From assembly GCA_050287605.1 (NCBI GenBank), contig JBNKCG010000065.1, forward strand, positions 1 through 64,000: a DNA stretch of 64,000 nt, read 5' to 3'. Every line of letters starts with the position of its first letter. Positions within the stretch are counted from its first letter, which is position 1. Under the pieces are notes generated by a model that did not search any database, was not told the DNA's origin, and was given only the letters and a program-made list of their open reading frames with translations. Below are positions 1 through 8,173 of this stretch, in pieces. The translations under genes were made by a program, and so were the position numbers. The DNA comes from QQUJ01 sp050287605 (lineage in GTDB: Bacteria; Pseudomonadota; Gammaproteobacteria; QQUJ01).

Positions 1-1
1 G

Positions 2-61
2 CCCGCCGACGAGGCCGTACAGGCACGCGTGGCGCTGGACAATATGCTGGCGCTGCCCTGA
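2..61 (+). CDS. C-terminal fragment of an upstream gene (possibly quinolinate synthase NadA)
   Basis: An open frame enters from the left edge and ends at a TGA at 59-61, giving 19 visible residues. The residue pattern (Glu-Ala-x-x-Ala, then a Leu, then Met-Leu-Ala-Leu near the end) resembles the last helix of NadA-type quinolinate synthases, which close with a similar Ala-rich helix and an Arg-Met-Leu motif. Nineteen residues are too few for a firm name, so this is a suggestion only. The next gene starts 17 bp downstream on the same strand. Confidence 0.45.
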   Translation, partial: PADEAVQARVALDNMLALP

Positions 62-78
62 TTCGGCACGTCAAAAAT

Positions 79-744
79 ATGGGAGATTCGGAAAGTCCAC
101 CCTCGCAGCCCACCGGCGAAGCGGTCGTGCTGGTGCACGGCTTGTGGATGAGCGGCCTGGAGCTGGGCTACCTCGACCGCCGGCTGCGCAATTGCGGGTA
201 TACGCCCTACCGCTTTCGCTACCGTAGCGTGCGCTACCCCATCGACCAAAACGCCCAACAGCTCGCGCGCTTCGCCGCGGACCTCAGCGAACCGGTGGTA
301 CACTTCGTCGGCCACAGTCTGGGCGGGCTGGTCATTCTGCGCATGTTCCGCGACAGCCCACCGGCACAACCGGGGCGCATCGTGGCCATCGGTTCCCCGT
401 TTCAGGGCAGCGAGGCGGCGCGCTCGCTGGCGCATTTTCGCGTCGGCCAACGCTTCCTCGGCCACAGCACAGAGGAGGCGCTGCTCGGGGCCGCACTCGC
501 CGCACCGCCGGAGCGCGACGTCGGCATCATTGCCGGTACGCTGGGCGTCGGCAGCGGACGCCTCTTCCATCATCTCGCCTCGCCCAGCGACGGCACCGTC
601 GCGTTGGAGGAGACCCACCTGGAGGGGGCACGCGAACGCCTGGTGTTGCCGTTGACGCACACCACGCTGCTCTTCTCACGGCGCACCGCTCAGGCGATCT
701 GCGCCTTTCTCAGCTGCGGCCGTTTCGCCGCTGCCGCCGCGTAA
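79..744 (+). CDS. alpha/beta-fold hydrolase (lipase-like)
   Basis: A 221-residue protein with the alpha/beta hydrolase layout. It has an early Val-His-Gly oxyanion segment (residues 19-21) and a nucleophile elbow Gly-His-Ser-Leu-Gly-Gly at 78-83 with Ser80 as probable nucleophile. Asp171 (in Ser-Asp-Gly-Thr) and His194 (in Leu-Thr-His-Thr-Thr) are plausible triad partners. This resembles the PGAP1/lipase-type esterases that act on lipids or esters, but the substrate cannot be read from sequence. No signal peptide is visible, so it is probably cytoplasmic. The ATG has no convincing Shine-Dalgarno sequence; it may be translated as the tail of the upstream transcript. The yebC-ruvCAB block begins 94 bp downstream. 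Confidence 0.85.
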   Translation: MGDSESPPSQPTGEAVVLVHGLWMSGLELGYLDRRLRNCGYTPYRFRYRSVRYPIDQNAQQLARFAADLSEPVVHFVGHSLGGLVILRMFRDSPPAQPGRIVAIGSPFQGSEAARSLAHFRVGQRFLGHSTEEALLGAALAAPPERDVGIIAGTLGVGSGRLFHHLASPSDGTVALEETHLEGARERLVLPLTHTTLLFSRRTAQAICAFLSCGRFAAAAA

Positions 745-838
745 CCCGGCCGACCTCGGGGCGGGCTGGCCCCCGCAACGATGCGGACGGTATCATTGCC
801 CGAATTTTCCCACCGACAACGAGTTTTTCGAGGTTTTT

Positions 839-1585
839 ATGGCAGGACACAGCAAATGGGCCAACATTCAGCACCGCAAAAACGCCCAGGATGCGAAACG
901 CGGCAAGCTGTTCACCAAGCTGATCCGCGAGATCACCGTTTCGGCGCGCCTCGGCGGGGGCGACCCGTCCTCCAACCCGCGCCTGCGCGCGGCGATGGAC
1001 AACGCCCTGTCCAACAACATGACCAAGGACACCATCGAACGCGCGATCAAGCGCGGCGCCGGTGACCAGGACGGCGACAACTACGAAGAGGTGCGCTACG
1101 AGGGCTACGGCCCGGGCGGCGTCGCGGTGATGGTCGACTGCATGACTGACAACCGCAACCGCACCGTGGCCGAGGTGCGCCACGCCTTCACCAAGTGCGG
1201 CGGCAACCTGGGCACCGACGGTTCGGTGGCCTACCTGTTCACCAAGGCCGGCGTGCTGGGCTATCCGACCGGCGCCGACGAGGAGACGATCATGGAGGCC
1301 GCTCTGGAGGCCGGCGCCGACGACGTGGCCACCAACGACGACGGTTCCATCGAGGTGATCGTCGATCCCGACCAGTTCGTCACCGTCAAGGAGGCGATGC
1401 TGGCCGCCCAACTGGAGCCCGAATACGGGGAAGTCACCCAGCGCGCCGCCACCACGGTTTCGGTGGAGCTCGATCAGGCGCAGCAGATGCTCAAGCTCCT
1501 CGACATGCTGGAGGATCTGGACGACGTGCAGAACGTCTACTCCAACGCCGACTTCTCCGACGAGGTGATGGCGCAGCTCGGCTGA
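839..1585 (+). CDS. yebC: YebC/PmpR family protein (TACO1-like)
   Basis: A 248-residue protein beginning with the family N-terminus Met-Ala-Gly-His-Ser-Lys-Trp-Ala-Asn-Ile, followed by the helical Arg/Lys-rich domain and the two acidic alpha/beta domains typical of YebC. Length matches the usual 240-250. Family members were described as DNA-binding regulators and more recently as ribosome-associated factors that help translate proline-rich stretches. The gene lies 10 bp upstream of ruvC, the standard gammaproteobacterial order yebC-ruvC-ruvA-ruvB, so it is probably the first gene of the Holliday-junction operon. The ATG follows a T-rich leader with only a weak GAGG (829-832) as ribosome binding site. 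Confidence 0.95.
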   Translation: MAGHSKWANIQHRKNAQDAKRGKLFTKLIREITVSARLGGGDPSSNPRLRAAMDNALSNNMTKDTIERAIKRGAGDQDGDNYEEVRYEGYGPGGVAVMVDCMTDNRNRTVAEVRHAFTKCGGNLGTDGSVAYLFTKAGVLGYPTGADEETIMEAALEAGADDVATNDDGSIEVIVDPDQFVTVKEAMLAAQLEPEYGEVTQRAATTVSVELDQAQQMLKLLDMLEDLDDVQNVYSNADFSDEVMAQLG

Positions 1586-1595
1586 GCCGCTCCTC

Positions 1596-2096
1596 ATGCG
1601 CATCCTCGGCATCGACCCCGGCTCGCGCATCACCGGCTTCGGGGTGATCGACGTCGAGGGCACCCGGACGCGCTACGTGGCCAGCGGCTGCGTTCGCGTG
1701 ACCGGCGAGGCACTCCCCGAGCGGCTGCAGCAGATCTTTTCCGGCGTCGCCGAGATCGTGCGCGAGTACCGGCCCGAGCAGATGGCCGTCGAGCGGGTGT
1801 TCATGGCGCGCAACGCCGACTCCGCCCTCAAGCTGGGCCAGGCACGCGGCGCGGCCATCTGCGCCGCCACCAGCCGCGAGCTATCGGTAAGCGAATATTC
1901 GCCGCGCGAGATCAAGCAGGCGGTGGTGGGCAAGGGCGGCGCCACCAAAGAGCAGGTGCAGCACATGGTGTGCGCCCTGCTCGGCCTGAAGGAGACACCC
2001 CAGGCCGACGCCGCCGACGCCCTGGCGGTCGCCCTCTGCCACGGCCACACCTTCCAAACCCTCGGCAAGATCCGCATGAGCAGCCAACAACAATGA
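1596..2096 (+). CDS. ruvC: Holliday junction endonuclease RuvC
   Basis: The 166-residue structure-specific endonuclease resolves Holliday junctions together with RuvAB in the cytoplasm. The four acidic metal-binding residues are at the E. coli positions: Asp7 (in Gly-Ile-Asp-Pro-Gly), Glu66 (in Val-Glu-Arg), Asp138 and Asp141 (in Ala-Asp-Ala-Ala-Asp-Ala). Length is close to that of E. coli RuvC (173). The gene starts with ATG 10 bp after yebC and ends 7 bp before ruvA, consistent with one transcript. Nothing unusual is seen. Confidence 0.98.
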   Translation: MRILGIDPGSRITGFGVIDVEGTRTRYVASGCVRVTGEALPERLQQIFSGVAEIVREYRPEQMAVERVFMARNADSALKLGQARGAAICAATSRELSVSEYSPREIKQAVVGKGGATKEQVQHMVCALLGLKETPQADAADALAVALCHGHTFQTLGKIRMSSQQQ

Positions 2097-2103
2097 GCCT
2101 AGG

Positions 2104-2712
2104 ATGATCGGACGACTGCGCGGCCGCCTGGCCGAAAAGCACCCCCCCCGCCTGCTGCTCGACGTCAACGGCGTCGGCTACGAGGTGGAGGCCCCCATGT
2201 CCACCTTTTACCAGCTCCCCGATCTGGGCGAAGAGGTGTCGCTGCACACCCACCTGGTGGTGCGCGAGGATGCCCAGGCCCTTTATGGCTTCTACACGCA
2301 GCGCGAACGCGCCCTGTTCCGCAGCCTGATCAAGGTGAGCGGCATCGGCCCGCGGGTGGCCATCACCATCCTCTCCGGCATCAGCGCCGACGACTTCGTC
2401 GCCTGCGTCAACCTCAACGACACCGCCGCCCTCACCCGGCTGCCCGGCATCGGCAAGAAGACCGCCGAGCGCCTGGTGGTGGAGATGCGCGACCGGCTGG
2501 CGGACTGGGGCGATGGCGCAACGCCCGCAACCCTCGCCGCGCCCGGTACCGTACACCCGAGCGGCGGCGATGCGGTGCAGGACGCAGTGAGCGCGCTCAT
2601 CGCCCTGGGCTACAGGGCGCCCGACGCCAGCCGCATGGTGCGGGCCGTGGCAACGGAGGATCTCGGCAGCGAAGAGCTGATCCGCCGCGCCCTGCAGGCC
2701 ACGGTGCGATAG
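2104..2712 (+). CDS. ruvA: Holliday junction DNA helicase subunit RuvA
   Basis: The 202-residue RuvA forms the tetramer that holds the four-way junction flat and positions the RuvB motors. It starts with the family Met-Ile-Gly-Arg-Leu-Arg-Gly and has two helix-hairpin-helix DNA-binding motifs: Gly-Ile-Gly-Pro-Arg near residue 80 and Gly-Ile-Gly-Lys-Lys-Thr-Ala near 116. The C-terminal RuvB-binding domain (about 155-202) follows an Ala/Pro-rich linker. It lies between ruvC (7 bp) and ruvB (34 bp) on the same strand. Confidence 0.98.
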   Translation: MIGRLRGRLAEKHPPRLLLDVNGVGYEVEAPMSTFYQLPDLGEEVSLHTHLVVREDAQALYGFYTQRERALFRSLIKVSGIGPRVAITILSGISADDFVACVNLNDTAALTRLPGIGKKTAERLVVEMRDRLADWGDGATPATLAAPGTVHPSGGDAVQDAVSALIALGYRAPDASRMVRAVATEDLGSEELIRRALQATVR

Positions 2713-2746
2713 AATGCGCCGCACCCCCGATGATTAAAGCGGCACG

Positions 2747-3799
2747 ATGATCGAAACCGACCGCCTGGTCAGCACCACGGCTCTCAGCGACGACGAAGCG
2801 CTGGACCGCGCCATCCGCCCCCGCACCCTGGCCGACTACGTGGGCCAGCCGGCGGTCAAGGAGCAGATGGAGATCTTCATCCCCGCCGCCCGCGCCCGCG
2901 GCGAGGCACTGGACCACGTGCTGATCTTCGGTCCCCCCGGCCTCGGCAAGACCACCCTGGCGCACATCATCGCCAACGAGATGGGGGTCAACCTGCGCCA
3001 GACCTCGGGGCCGGTGCTGGAACGCGCCGGCGACCTGGCCGCGCTGCTCACCAATCTCGAACCGCGCGACGTGCTGTTCGTCGATGAGATCCACCGCCTG
3101 AGCCCCCAGGTCGAGGAGATCCTCTACCCCGCCCTGGAGGACTACCAGCTCGACATCATGATCGGCGAAGGACCGGCGGCGCGCTCCATCAAGCTCGACC
3201 TGCCGCCCTTCACCCTGGTGGGCGCCACCACCCGCGCCGGACTGCTGACCTCGCCGCTGCGCGACCGCTTCGGCATCGTGCAGCGCCTGGAGTTCTACAG
3301 CACGGCGGAACTCACGGCCATCGTCCAGCGCTCGGCGCACATCCTGGCGGTGGCCGCCGACCCCGAGGGTGCCACCGAGATCGCGCGCCGTTCGCGCGGT
3401 ACCCCGCGCATCGCCAACCGGCTGCTGCGCCGCGTGCGCGACTACGCGCAGGTCAAGGGCGACGGCACCATCACCGCCGAGATGGCCCGTCAGGCCATGG
3501 CCATGCTCAACGTGGACGACAACGGCTTCGACGTCATGGACCGCAAGCTGCTGCTGACGGTGATCGAGAAGTTCGACGGCGGGCCGGTGGGAGTGGACAA
3601 CCTGGCCGCCGCCATCGGCGAAGAACGCGGCACCATCGAGGACGTGCTGGAACCGTACCTCATCCAGCAGGGCTTTCTGATGCGCACCCCGCGCGGCCGC
3701 ATGGCCACCCGCAACGCCTACCTGCACTTCGGCCTGCGCGCACCCCAGCGCAGCGACCCCGACCCGCACGACAATCTGGACCTTTTCGTTGGGGATTAG
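2747..3799 (+). CDS. ruvB: Holliday junction branch migration ATPase RuvB
   Basis: A 350-residue AAA+ motor that drives branch migration with RuvA. The Walker A motif Gly-Pro-Pro-Gly-Leu-Gly-Lys-Thr-Thr is at 62-70 and Walker B with Asp-Glu-Ile-His at 113-116. The sensor/arginine-finger region Ala-Thr-Thr-Arg-Ala-Gly and the C-terminal winged helix (about 265-335) are present. The ATG at 2747 is placed 34 bp after ruvA. The stop codon is 10 bp before the GTG start chosen for ybgC, so the recombination genes probably run into the tol-pal block, an arrangement seen in several gammaproteobacteria. Confidence 0.98.
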   Translation: MIETDRLVSTTALSDDEALDRAIRPRTLADYVGQPAVKEQMEIFIPAARARGEALDHVLIFGPPGLGKTTLAHIIANEMGVNLRQTSGPVLERAGDLAALLTNLEPRDVLFVDEIHRLSPQVEEILYPALEDYQLDIMIGEGPAARSIKLDLPPFTLVGATTRAGLLTSPLRDRFGIVQRLEFYSTAELTAIVQRSAHILAVAADPEGATEIARRSRGTPRIANRLLRRVRDYAQVKGDGTITAEMARQAMAMLNVDDNGFDVMDRKLLLTVIEKFDGGPVGVDNLAAAIGEERGTIEDVLEPYLIQQGFLMRTPRGRMATRNAYLHFGLRAPQRSDPDPHDNLDLFVGD

Positions 3800-3809
3800 G
3801 GCGCAAACA

Positions 3810-4226
3810 GTGACCGAATTCCTTTGGCCGGTGCGCGTTTACTACGAAGATACCGACAGCGCAGGGGTAGTCTATTACGCCAACTACCTCAAATTTATGG
3901 AGCGGGCGCGTACCGAGTGGCTGCGCCACCTCGGATTCGAGCAGGATGAACTTGCAGCGCGCGCCAATGTCCTATTCGCGGTGAGGCGGGCGGAGGTGGA
4001 CTACCTGCGACCGGCACGGTTCAACGATGTCCTGGAGGTTCGCTCCGCCATCGTTGCGCAGGGGCGTGCCAGTCTCACCTTCGGACAACAAATCACCAAA
4101 CCCGGACCAGAGGGGGAGCTGCTGTGCAGCGGACGTATCCGAGTGGCCTGCATCGACGCTACCCGCTTTCGCCCGTGCCCCCTTCCCGACGCTTTGCACC
4201 GACAACTACAAGAATTAGGGAGATGA
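3810..4226 (+). CDS. ybgC: acyl-CoA thioesterase YbgC (tol-pal associated)
   Basis: A hot-dog-fold thioesterase of 138 residues in the 4-hydroxybenzoyl-CoA thioesterase family. With the GTG at 3810 as start, the family signature Tyr-Glu-Asp-Thr-Asp-x-Ala-Gly-x-Val-Tyr-Tyr-Ala-Asn spans 12-25 and the catalytic Asp is Asp16. A TTG at 3789 in frame would overlap ruvB. GTG 3810 is preferred because an AGG (3798-3800) precedes it at normal spacing and the protein then begins as homologues do. YbgC hydrolyses short acyl-CoA esters and associates with the inner membrane; it is the usual first gene of the tol-pal cluster. tolQ starts 3 bp downstream. Confidence 0.93.
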   Translation: MTEFLWPVRVYYEDTDSAGVVYYANYLKFMERARTEWLRHLGFEQDELAARANVLFAVRRAEVDYLRPARFNDVLEVRSAIVAQGRASLTFGQQITKPGPEGELLCSGRIRVACIDATRFRPCPLPDALHRQLQELGR

Positions 4227-4229
4227 CCC

Positions 4230-4904
4230 GTGTCGGCTGACCTCTCGATACTTCACATCATCGCCGGCGCCAGTCCGCTGGTGAAACTGGTGATGGCGGC
4301 GCTGATCCTCGCCTCACTCATCTCGTGGACCTTCATTTTCCAGAAGTGGAGCGCGCTGAAGGGCGCCAAGCGCGAGGCCAACGACTTCGAAGACCGTTTT
4401 TGGTCGGGCGGCGATCTCAACCAGCTCTACCGCGAGATTGCCGGGCGCAACGTGGCGACGGGCATGGAGAACATCTTCGCCGCCGGCTTCTCCGAATTCA
4501 GCCGGCTGCGCAAACAGAGCGGGGTGGAAGCACGCGTCATCGTCGAGGGCGCCCAGCGTTCCATGCGCATCGCCCTGGCGCGCGAGACCGACCGTTTGGA
4601 GCACCGCCTGTCGTTCCTCGCCACGGTGGGTTCCACCAGCCCTTACGTCGGGCTGCTGGGCACGGTGTGGGGCATCATGAATTCGTTCCGCGCCCTGGCC
4701 AACGTCAAACAGGCGACGCTGGCGCAAGTGGCGCCCGGCATCGCCGAGGCCCTGATCGCCACCGCCATGGGACTGTTCGCCGCCATCCCCGCGGTCATCG
4801 CCTACAACCGCTACTCCAACGACGTGGAACGGCTGCTCAACCGCTACGACACCTTCGTCGAGGAGTTCTCCACCATTCTGCAACGTCAGATGCACGTCGC
4901 CTGA
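4230..4904 (+). CDS. tolQ: Tol-Pal system proton channel subunit TolQ
   Basis: A 224-residue inner-membrane protein of the TolQ/ExbB/MotA family. It has an N-terminal membrane segment (about 16-36), a large cytoplasmic loop and two further membrane segments, the second containing the conserved Pro-Tyr-Val-Gly-Leu-Leu-Gly-Thr-Val stretch. With TolR it forms the proton-driven motor that energises TolA. The start is a GTG at 4230 preceded by an AGGGAG Shine-Dalgarno. The protein begins Met-Ser-Ala-Asp-Leu-Ser and is of normal family length. The order is ybgC-tolQ-tolR-tolA-tolB-pal-cpoB. Confidence 0.97.
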   Translation: MSADLSILHIIAGASPLVKLVMAALILASLISWTFIFQKWSALKGAKREANDFEDRFWSGGDLNQLYREIAGRNVATGMENIFAAGFSEFSRLRKQSGVEARVIVEGAQRSMRIALARETDRLEHRLSFLATVGSTSPYVGLLGTVWGIMNSFRALANVKQATLAQVAPGIAEALIATAMGLFAAIPAVIAYNRYSNDVERLLNRYDTFVEEFSTILQRQMHVA

Positions 4905-4938
4905 GGCGCCCGCACCCGGATAACGAACGAGCACCCCA

Positions 4939-5376
4939 ATGGCCCGAGTCCGCATACGCCGCCGCCCCATGTCCGACATCAACGTCGTGCCCTACATCGA
5001 CGTGATGCTGGTGCTGCTGGTGATCTTCATCATCACCGCCCCACTGCTCACCCAGGGGGTCAAGGTGGAACTGCCGCAGGCGGCCTCCGAGCCGCTGACG
5101 CGTCAGGATATCGAACCGTTGGTGGTCTCGGTGGACGCTGCGGGCAACTTCTTCCTCAACGTGGGCGACGACAACAACAAACCGGTTGCCACCGAAACCC
5201 TGCTGGCACGCGTCGCCGCCGTGCTGCGCCGCCGCCCCGAGACGCCGGTGCTGGTACGCGGTGACCGCCAGGTCCCCTACGGCCGGGTGATCCGCGCCAT
5301 GGCGCTGCTGCAACAGGCGGGCGCACCCAGCGTCGGACTGATGACCGAACCACCACCGCAGGCCCGCTCACGCTAG
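4939..5376 (+). CDS. tolR: Tol-Pal system proton channel subunit TolR
   Basis: A 145-residue member of the ExbD/TolR family with a short basic cytoplasmic tail, one membrane helix (about 20-37) and a periplasmic domain. The helix carries the family motif Asn-Val-Val-Pro-Tyr-Ile-Asp-Val-Met-Leu. Asp21 corresponds to the proton-carrying aspartate essential for motor function. It couples the proton motive force to TolA movement with TolQ. It lies 34 bp after tolQ and 4 bp before tolA, all on one strand. Confidence 0.97.
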   Translation: MARVRIRRRPMSDINVVPYIDVMLVLLVIFIITAPLLTQGVKVELPQAASEPLTRQDIEPLVVSVDAAGNFFLNVGDDNNKPVATETLLARVAAVLRRRPETPVLVRGDRQVPYGRVIRAMALLQQAGAPSVGLMTEPPPQARSR

Positions 5377-5380
5377 TCCT

Positions 5381-6274
5381 ATGAAGCGCGCTCCCGGTAA
5401 AAACAACCCCATGGCCATCGTGCTCTCGGTGGTGGTGCACCTGGTGGTCATCGCCCTGGTGGTGGTCAGTTTCCAGTGGACCCCCTCCATCTCCACTCCC
5501 CAATCGCAACCCATCATCCAGGCTGTGGCGGTGGACGAAACCAAGGTGAAGGAAGAGGCGCGCAAGCTGAAGAAGGCCGAGGACGACCGCAAGGCCGCCG
5601 AGGAGCGCCGCAAGCGCGCGGCCGAACAGGCTGCCCGCAAGGCGCGCGAGCAGCGTCTCGCCGAGGAGAAACGGCTCGCGGATCTGAAGCAGAAACGCGC
5701 CCAGGAAGAGCAGCAGCGCAAGCTCGCCGAACAGAAACGCAAGGAAGAAGAGACCCAGCGCGTCGCGGCGCAGAAGGCGGAACAGCAGCGCTTGGAGAAG
5801 CTGCGCCAGGAGCGTGAGGCCGAGGAGAAGCGTTTGGCCGACCTGGAAGCCAAACGTAAACTGGAAGAGGAGCAACGGCGCCAGCAGGAGGCGGAACGCC
5901 AGCGCCGCGAAGAAGAGGAACGCATTCGCCAGGAGCAGATTGCGGCCGAAAATGCACGCCTCGAGCAGGAACGGCAGGCGCTGGCCAGCCGGACCATCGA
6001 CAAGTACACCGCGCTCATCCGTACCAAGGTGCAGAACAACTGGCTGCAACCCACTGGGTCGCGCAAGGAGCTGCGGTGCGAGGTCAGTATCCGGCTGCTG
6101 CCCAGCGGCGACGTGGTGGGGGTGCAGATCGTGAGCTCCAGCGGCGATCCGATCTTCGACCGCTCGGTGGAGGTCGCGGTACAGAAAGCGTCGCCCCTAC
6201 CGGTTCCCGGCGACGGATTTATATTTGATCAGATGCGTGAAATCACTTTCATCTTCGATCCATCGAAAGGCTGA
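5381..6274 (+). CDS. tolA: envelope-spanning protein TolA
   Basis: A 297-residue protein with the three-domain TolA layout. There is a membrane anchor at about 11-30, a long Lys/Glu/Ala/Arg/Gln-rich helical domain (about 50-205, heptad-like and without prolines), and a compact C-terminal domain (about 206-297) that contacts TolB, Pal and CpoB. It transmits motor force from TolQR to the outer membrane during constriction. The central helix is of biased composition, so antisense frames there are open and misleading. tolB follows 3 bp after the stop. Confidence 0.96.
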   Translation: MKRAPGKNNPMAIVLSVVVHLVVIALVVVSFQWTPSISTPQSQPIIQAVAVDETKVKEEARKLKKAEDDRKAAEERRKRAAEQAARKAREQRLAEEKRLADLKQKRAQEEQQRKLAEQKRKEEETQRVAAQKAEQQRLEKLRQEREAEEKRLADLEAKRKLEEEQRRQQEAERQRREEEERIRQEQIAAENARLEQERQALASRTIDKYTALIRTKVQNNWLQPTGSRKELRCEVSIRLLPSGDVVGVQIVSSSGDPIFDRSVEVAVQKASPLPVPGDGFIFDQMREITFIFDPSKG

Positions 6275-6277
6275 CCA

Positions 6278-7588
6278 TTGCGATACCTGCGACGACTGTT
6301 TCTGGCATTGGCGCTGTTGGGCGCCTGGGGTGCCGGGCCTGCCCAGGCCGCGCTGACCATCGAGATCACCCAGGGCATCGAGGGCGCGCAACCCATCGCC
6401 GTCGTTCCCTTCGCTTGGGAGGGCGCGACCCCGCCGCCCGAGGACGTGAGCAGCGTCATCGCCAACGACCTGCGCCGCAGCGGGCGCTTTGCCCCCCTCC
6501 CCGATCAGGACCTCATCGCCCGTCCCCACGAAGGGGCGCAGGTGCAATTCGCCGACTGGCGCGCGCTGGACGTGGAGAACCTGCTGGTGGGCCGCGTCAA
6601 GGTGATGGGACCCGGCAGCTACGTGGTGCAGTTCCAACTGTTCGACGTCTACAAGGGAGTGCAGATGGCCGGCTACAGCATCCCCGCCGGCAACGACAAC
6701 CTGCGCCGCACCGCGCACCACGTGGCGGACATCGTCTATGAGACGCTCACCGGCCAGCGCGGTGCCTTCAACACCCGTATCGCCTACGTGGTGGCGCTGC
6801 CGCCAGGGGTGAACGACGCTGCCCGCTACCAGCTGCAGGTGGCCGACTCCGACGGCTACGCCCCCAACACCATCCTGCGCTCGCCGCAGCCGCTGATGTC
6901 CCCCGCCTGGTCACCCGACGGGACGCGCCTGGCCTACGTCTCGTTCGAGAACCGACGCCCGGAGATCTTCATCCAGGACGTACTCAGCGGGCAGCGCCGT
7001 TCGGTGAGCCACTCCAAGGGCATCAACGGCGCCCCCGCCTGGTCTCCCAACGGCAGGCAGTTGGCGGTCACCCTGTCGCAGAAGGGTAATCCCGACATCT
7101 ACATCCTCGACGTCGCCACCGGGCAGACGCGCCAGCTCACGCGCAGTTTCGCCATCGACACCGAACCGGCGTGGACCCCCGATGGCAAGACCATCGCCTT
7201 CACCTCCGACCGCGGCGGCAAACCGCAGATCTACCAGATCGCGGTCAACGGCGGGCGCCCGCAGCGCGTCACCTTCGAGGGTGAGTACAACGCCCGTCCG
7301 GAGTTTTCCCCCGATGGCAAGCAACTGGTATTCGTCAACGGCCAGCAAAACAAGTACCGTATCGCCATCATGGAGCTGGAGCACAACATCCTGCGCATCC
7401 TGACCGACGGCACGCTGGACGAATCTCCCAGTTTCGCCCCCAACGGCAGCATGCTGCTCTACGCCACGCGCGCCGCAGACCGCGGCTTGCTGGCAGCCGT
7501 CTCGGTGGACGGGCGCGTCCGACAGCGGCTGGTGCCGCAGGCGGGCGATGTGCGCGAACCGGCTTGGTCGCCCTTCGAACAACGCTAG
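6278..7588 (+). CDS. tolB: Tol-Pal system periplasmic propeller TolB
   Basis: A 436-residue periplasmic protein. A signal peptide is visible, with a basic start, a Leu/Ala-rich core and probable cleavage after Pro-Ala-Gln-Ala (residues 21-24). An N-terminal alpha/beta domain follows, then a six-bladed propeller with repeated Ser/Ala-Pro-Ala-Trp-Ser-Pro-Asp/Asn-Gly motifs (from about 205). It binds Pal and is released by TolA. The start is a TTG at 6278, supported by a GAAAGG Shine-Dalgarno (6265-6270) at proper spacing and by the intact signal peptide; no ATG fits. Confidence 0.96.
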   Translation: MRYLRRLFLALALLGAWGAGPAQAALTIEITQGIEGAQPIAVVPFAWEGATPPPEDVSSVIANDLRRSGRFAPLPDQDLIARPHEGAQVQFADWRALDVENLLVGRVKVMGPGSYVVQFQLFDVYKGVQMAGYSIPAGNDNLRRTAHHVADIVYETLTGQRGAFNTRIAYVVALPPGVNDAARYQLQVADSDGYAPNTILRSPQPLMSPAWSPDGTRLAYVSFENRRPEIFIQDVLSGQRRSVSHSKGINGAPAWSPNGRQLAVTLSQKGNPDIYILDVATGQTRQLTRSFAIDTEPAWTPDGKTIAFTSDRGGKPQIYQIAVNGGRPQRVTFEGEYNARPEFSPDGKQLVFVNGQQNKYRIAIMELEHNILRILTDGTLDESPSFAPNGSMLLYATRAADRGLLAAVSVDGRVRQRLVPQAGDVREPAWSPFEQR

Positions 7589-7625
7589 ACCGTCTATCAT
7601 CGATACAACGAAAGGAGCACCCCCG

Positions 7626-8171
7626 ATGAAATCACTACTCAAGGTCGTACCCTTCCTGCTGGCCGCGCTGATCATGGCGGGTTGCAGCAGCACCGGCGGA
7701 GTCCAGGAGGAAAGTCAGGGCGCCGCGGTGGAAGATCAGACCCAGGCGGGAACGGGCCAGGAAGGCGCCCAGACCAGCGGGCTGCAGGGCCAGGGCGGCA
7801 TCGACATGCAGGCGCTCAACGATCCCACCAGCCTGCTCTCCAAGCGCACGCTCTACTTCGACTTCGACAGCAGCAAGATCAATGAAGAGGAGCGCGCCAT
7901 CGTCACCGCCCACGCCGGTTTCCTCGCCTCCAATCCCGCGGCCAAGATCACGCTGGAAGGCCATGCCGACGAGCGTGGCACGCGCGAATACAACATCGGC
8001 CTGGGTGAGCGGCGTGCCATGTCGGTGCGCGAACTGCTGCTCTTCATGGGTGCGCGCGACGACCAGATCCAGACCCTCAGCTACGGCGAGGAGAAGCCCG
8101 CCGCACTGGGGCATGACGAATCGTCGTGGCGCCTGAACCGGCGCGTCGAGATCGTCTACGAGGGCATGTAA
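7626..8171 (+). CDS. pal: peptidoglycan-associated lipoprotein Pal
   Basis: A 181-residue outer-membrane lipoprotein. The ATG at 7626 follows a strong GAAAGGAG Shine-Dalgarno and gives a lipoprotein signal ending in a lipobox with Cys20 (Met-Ala-Gly-Cys). A low-complexity Gln/Gly/Glu linker follows, then an OmpA-like peptidoglycan-binding domain (about 70-180) with Phe-Asp-Phe-Asp-Ser and Gly-His-Ala-Asp-Glu-Arg-Gly-Thr motifs. It tethers the outer membrane to peptidoglycan and is moved by TolAB. The frame is open farther upstream into tolB, but only this start gives a signal sequence. cpoB begins 2 bp after the stop. Confidence 0.97.
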   Translation: MKSLLKVVPFLLAALIMAGCSSTGGVQEESQGAAVEDQTQAGTGQEGAQTSGLQGQGGIDMQALNDPTSLLSKRTLYFDFDSSKINEEERAIVTAHAGFLASNPAAKITLEGHADERGTREYNIGLGERRAMSVRELLLFMGARDDQIQTLSYGEEKPAALGHDESSWRLNRRVEIVYEGM

Positions 8172-8173
8172 CG

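Noticed and set aside
710..1663. Long minus-strand open frame of 317 codons opposite yebC
   Set aside because: It is antisense to a clearly recognised gene and its His/Val/Gly-rich composition is typical of the complement of GC-rich coding DNA.
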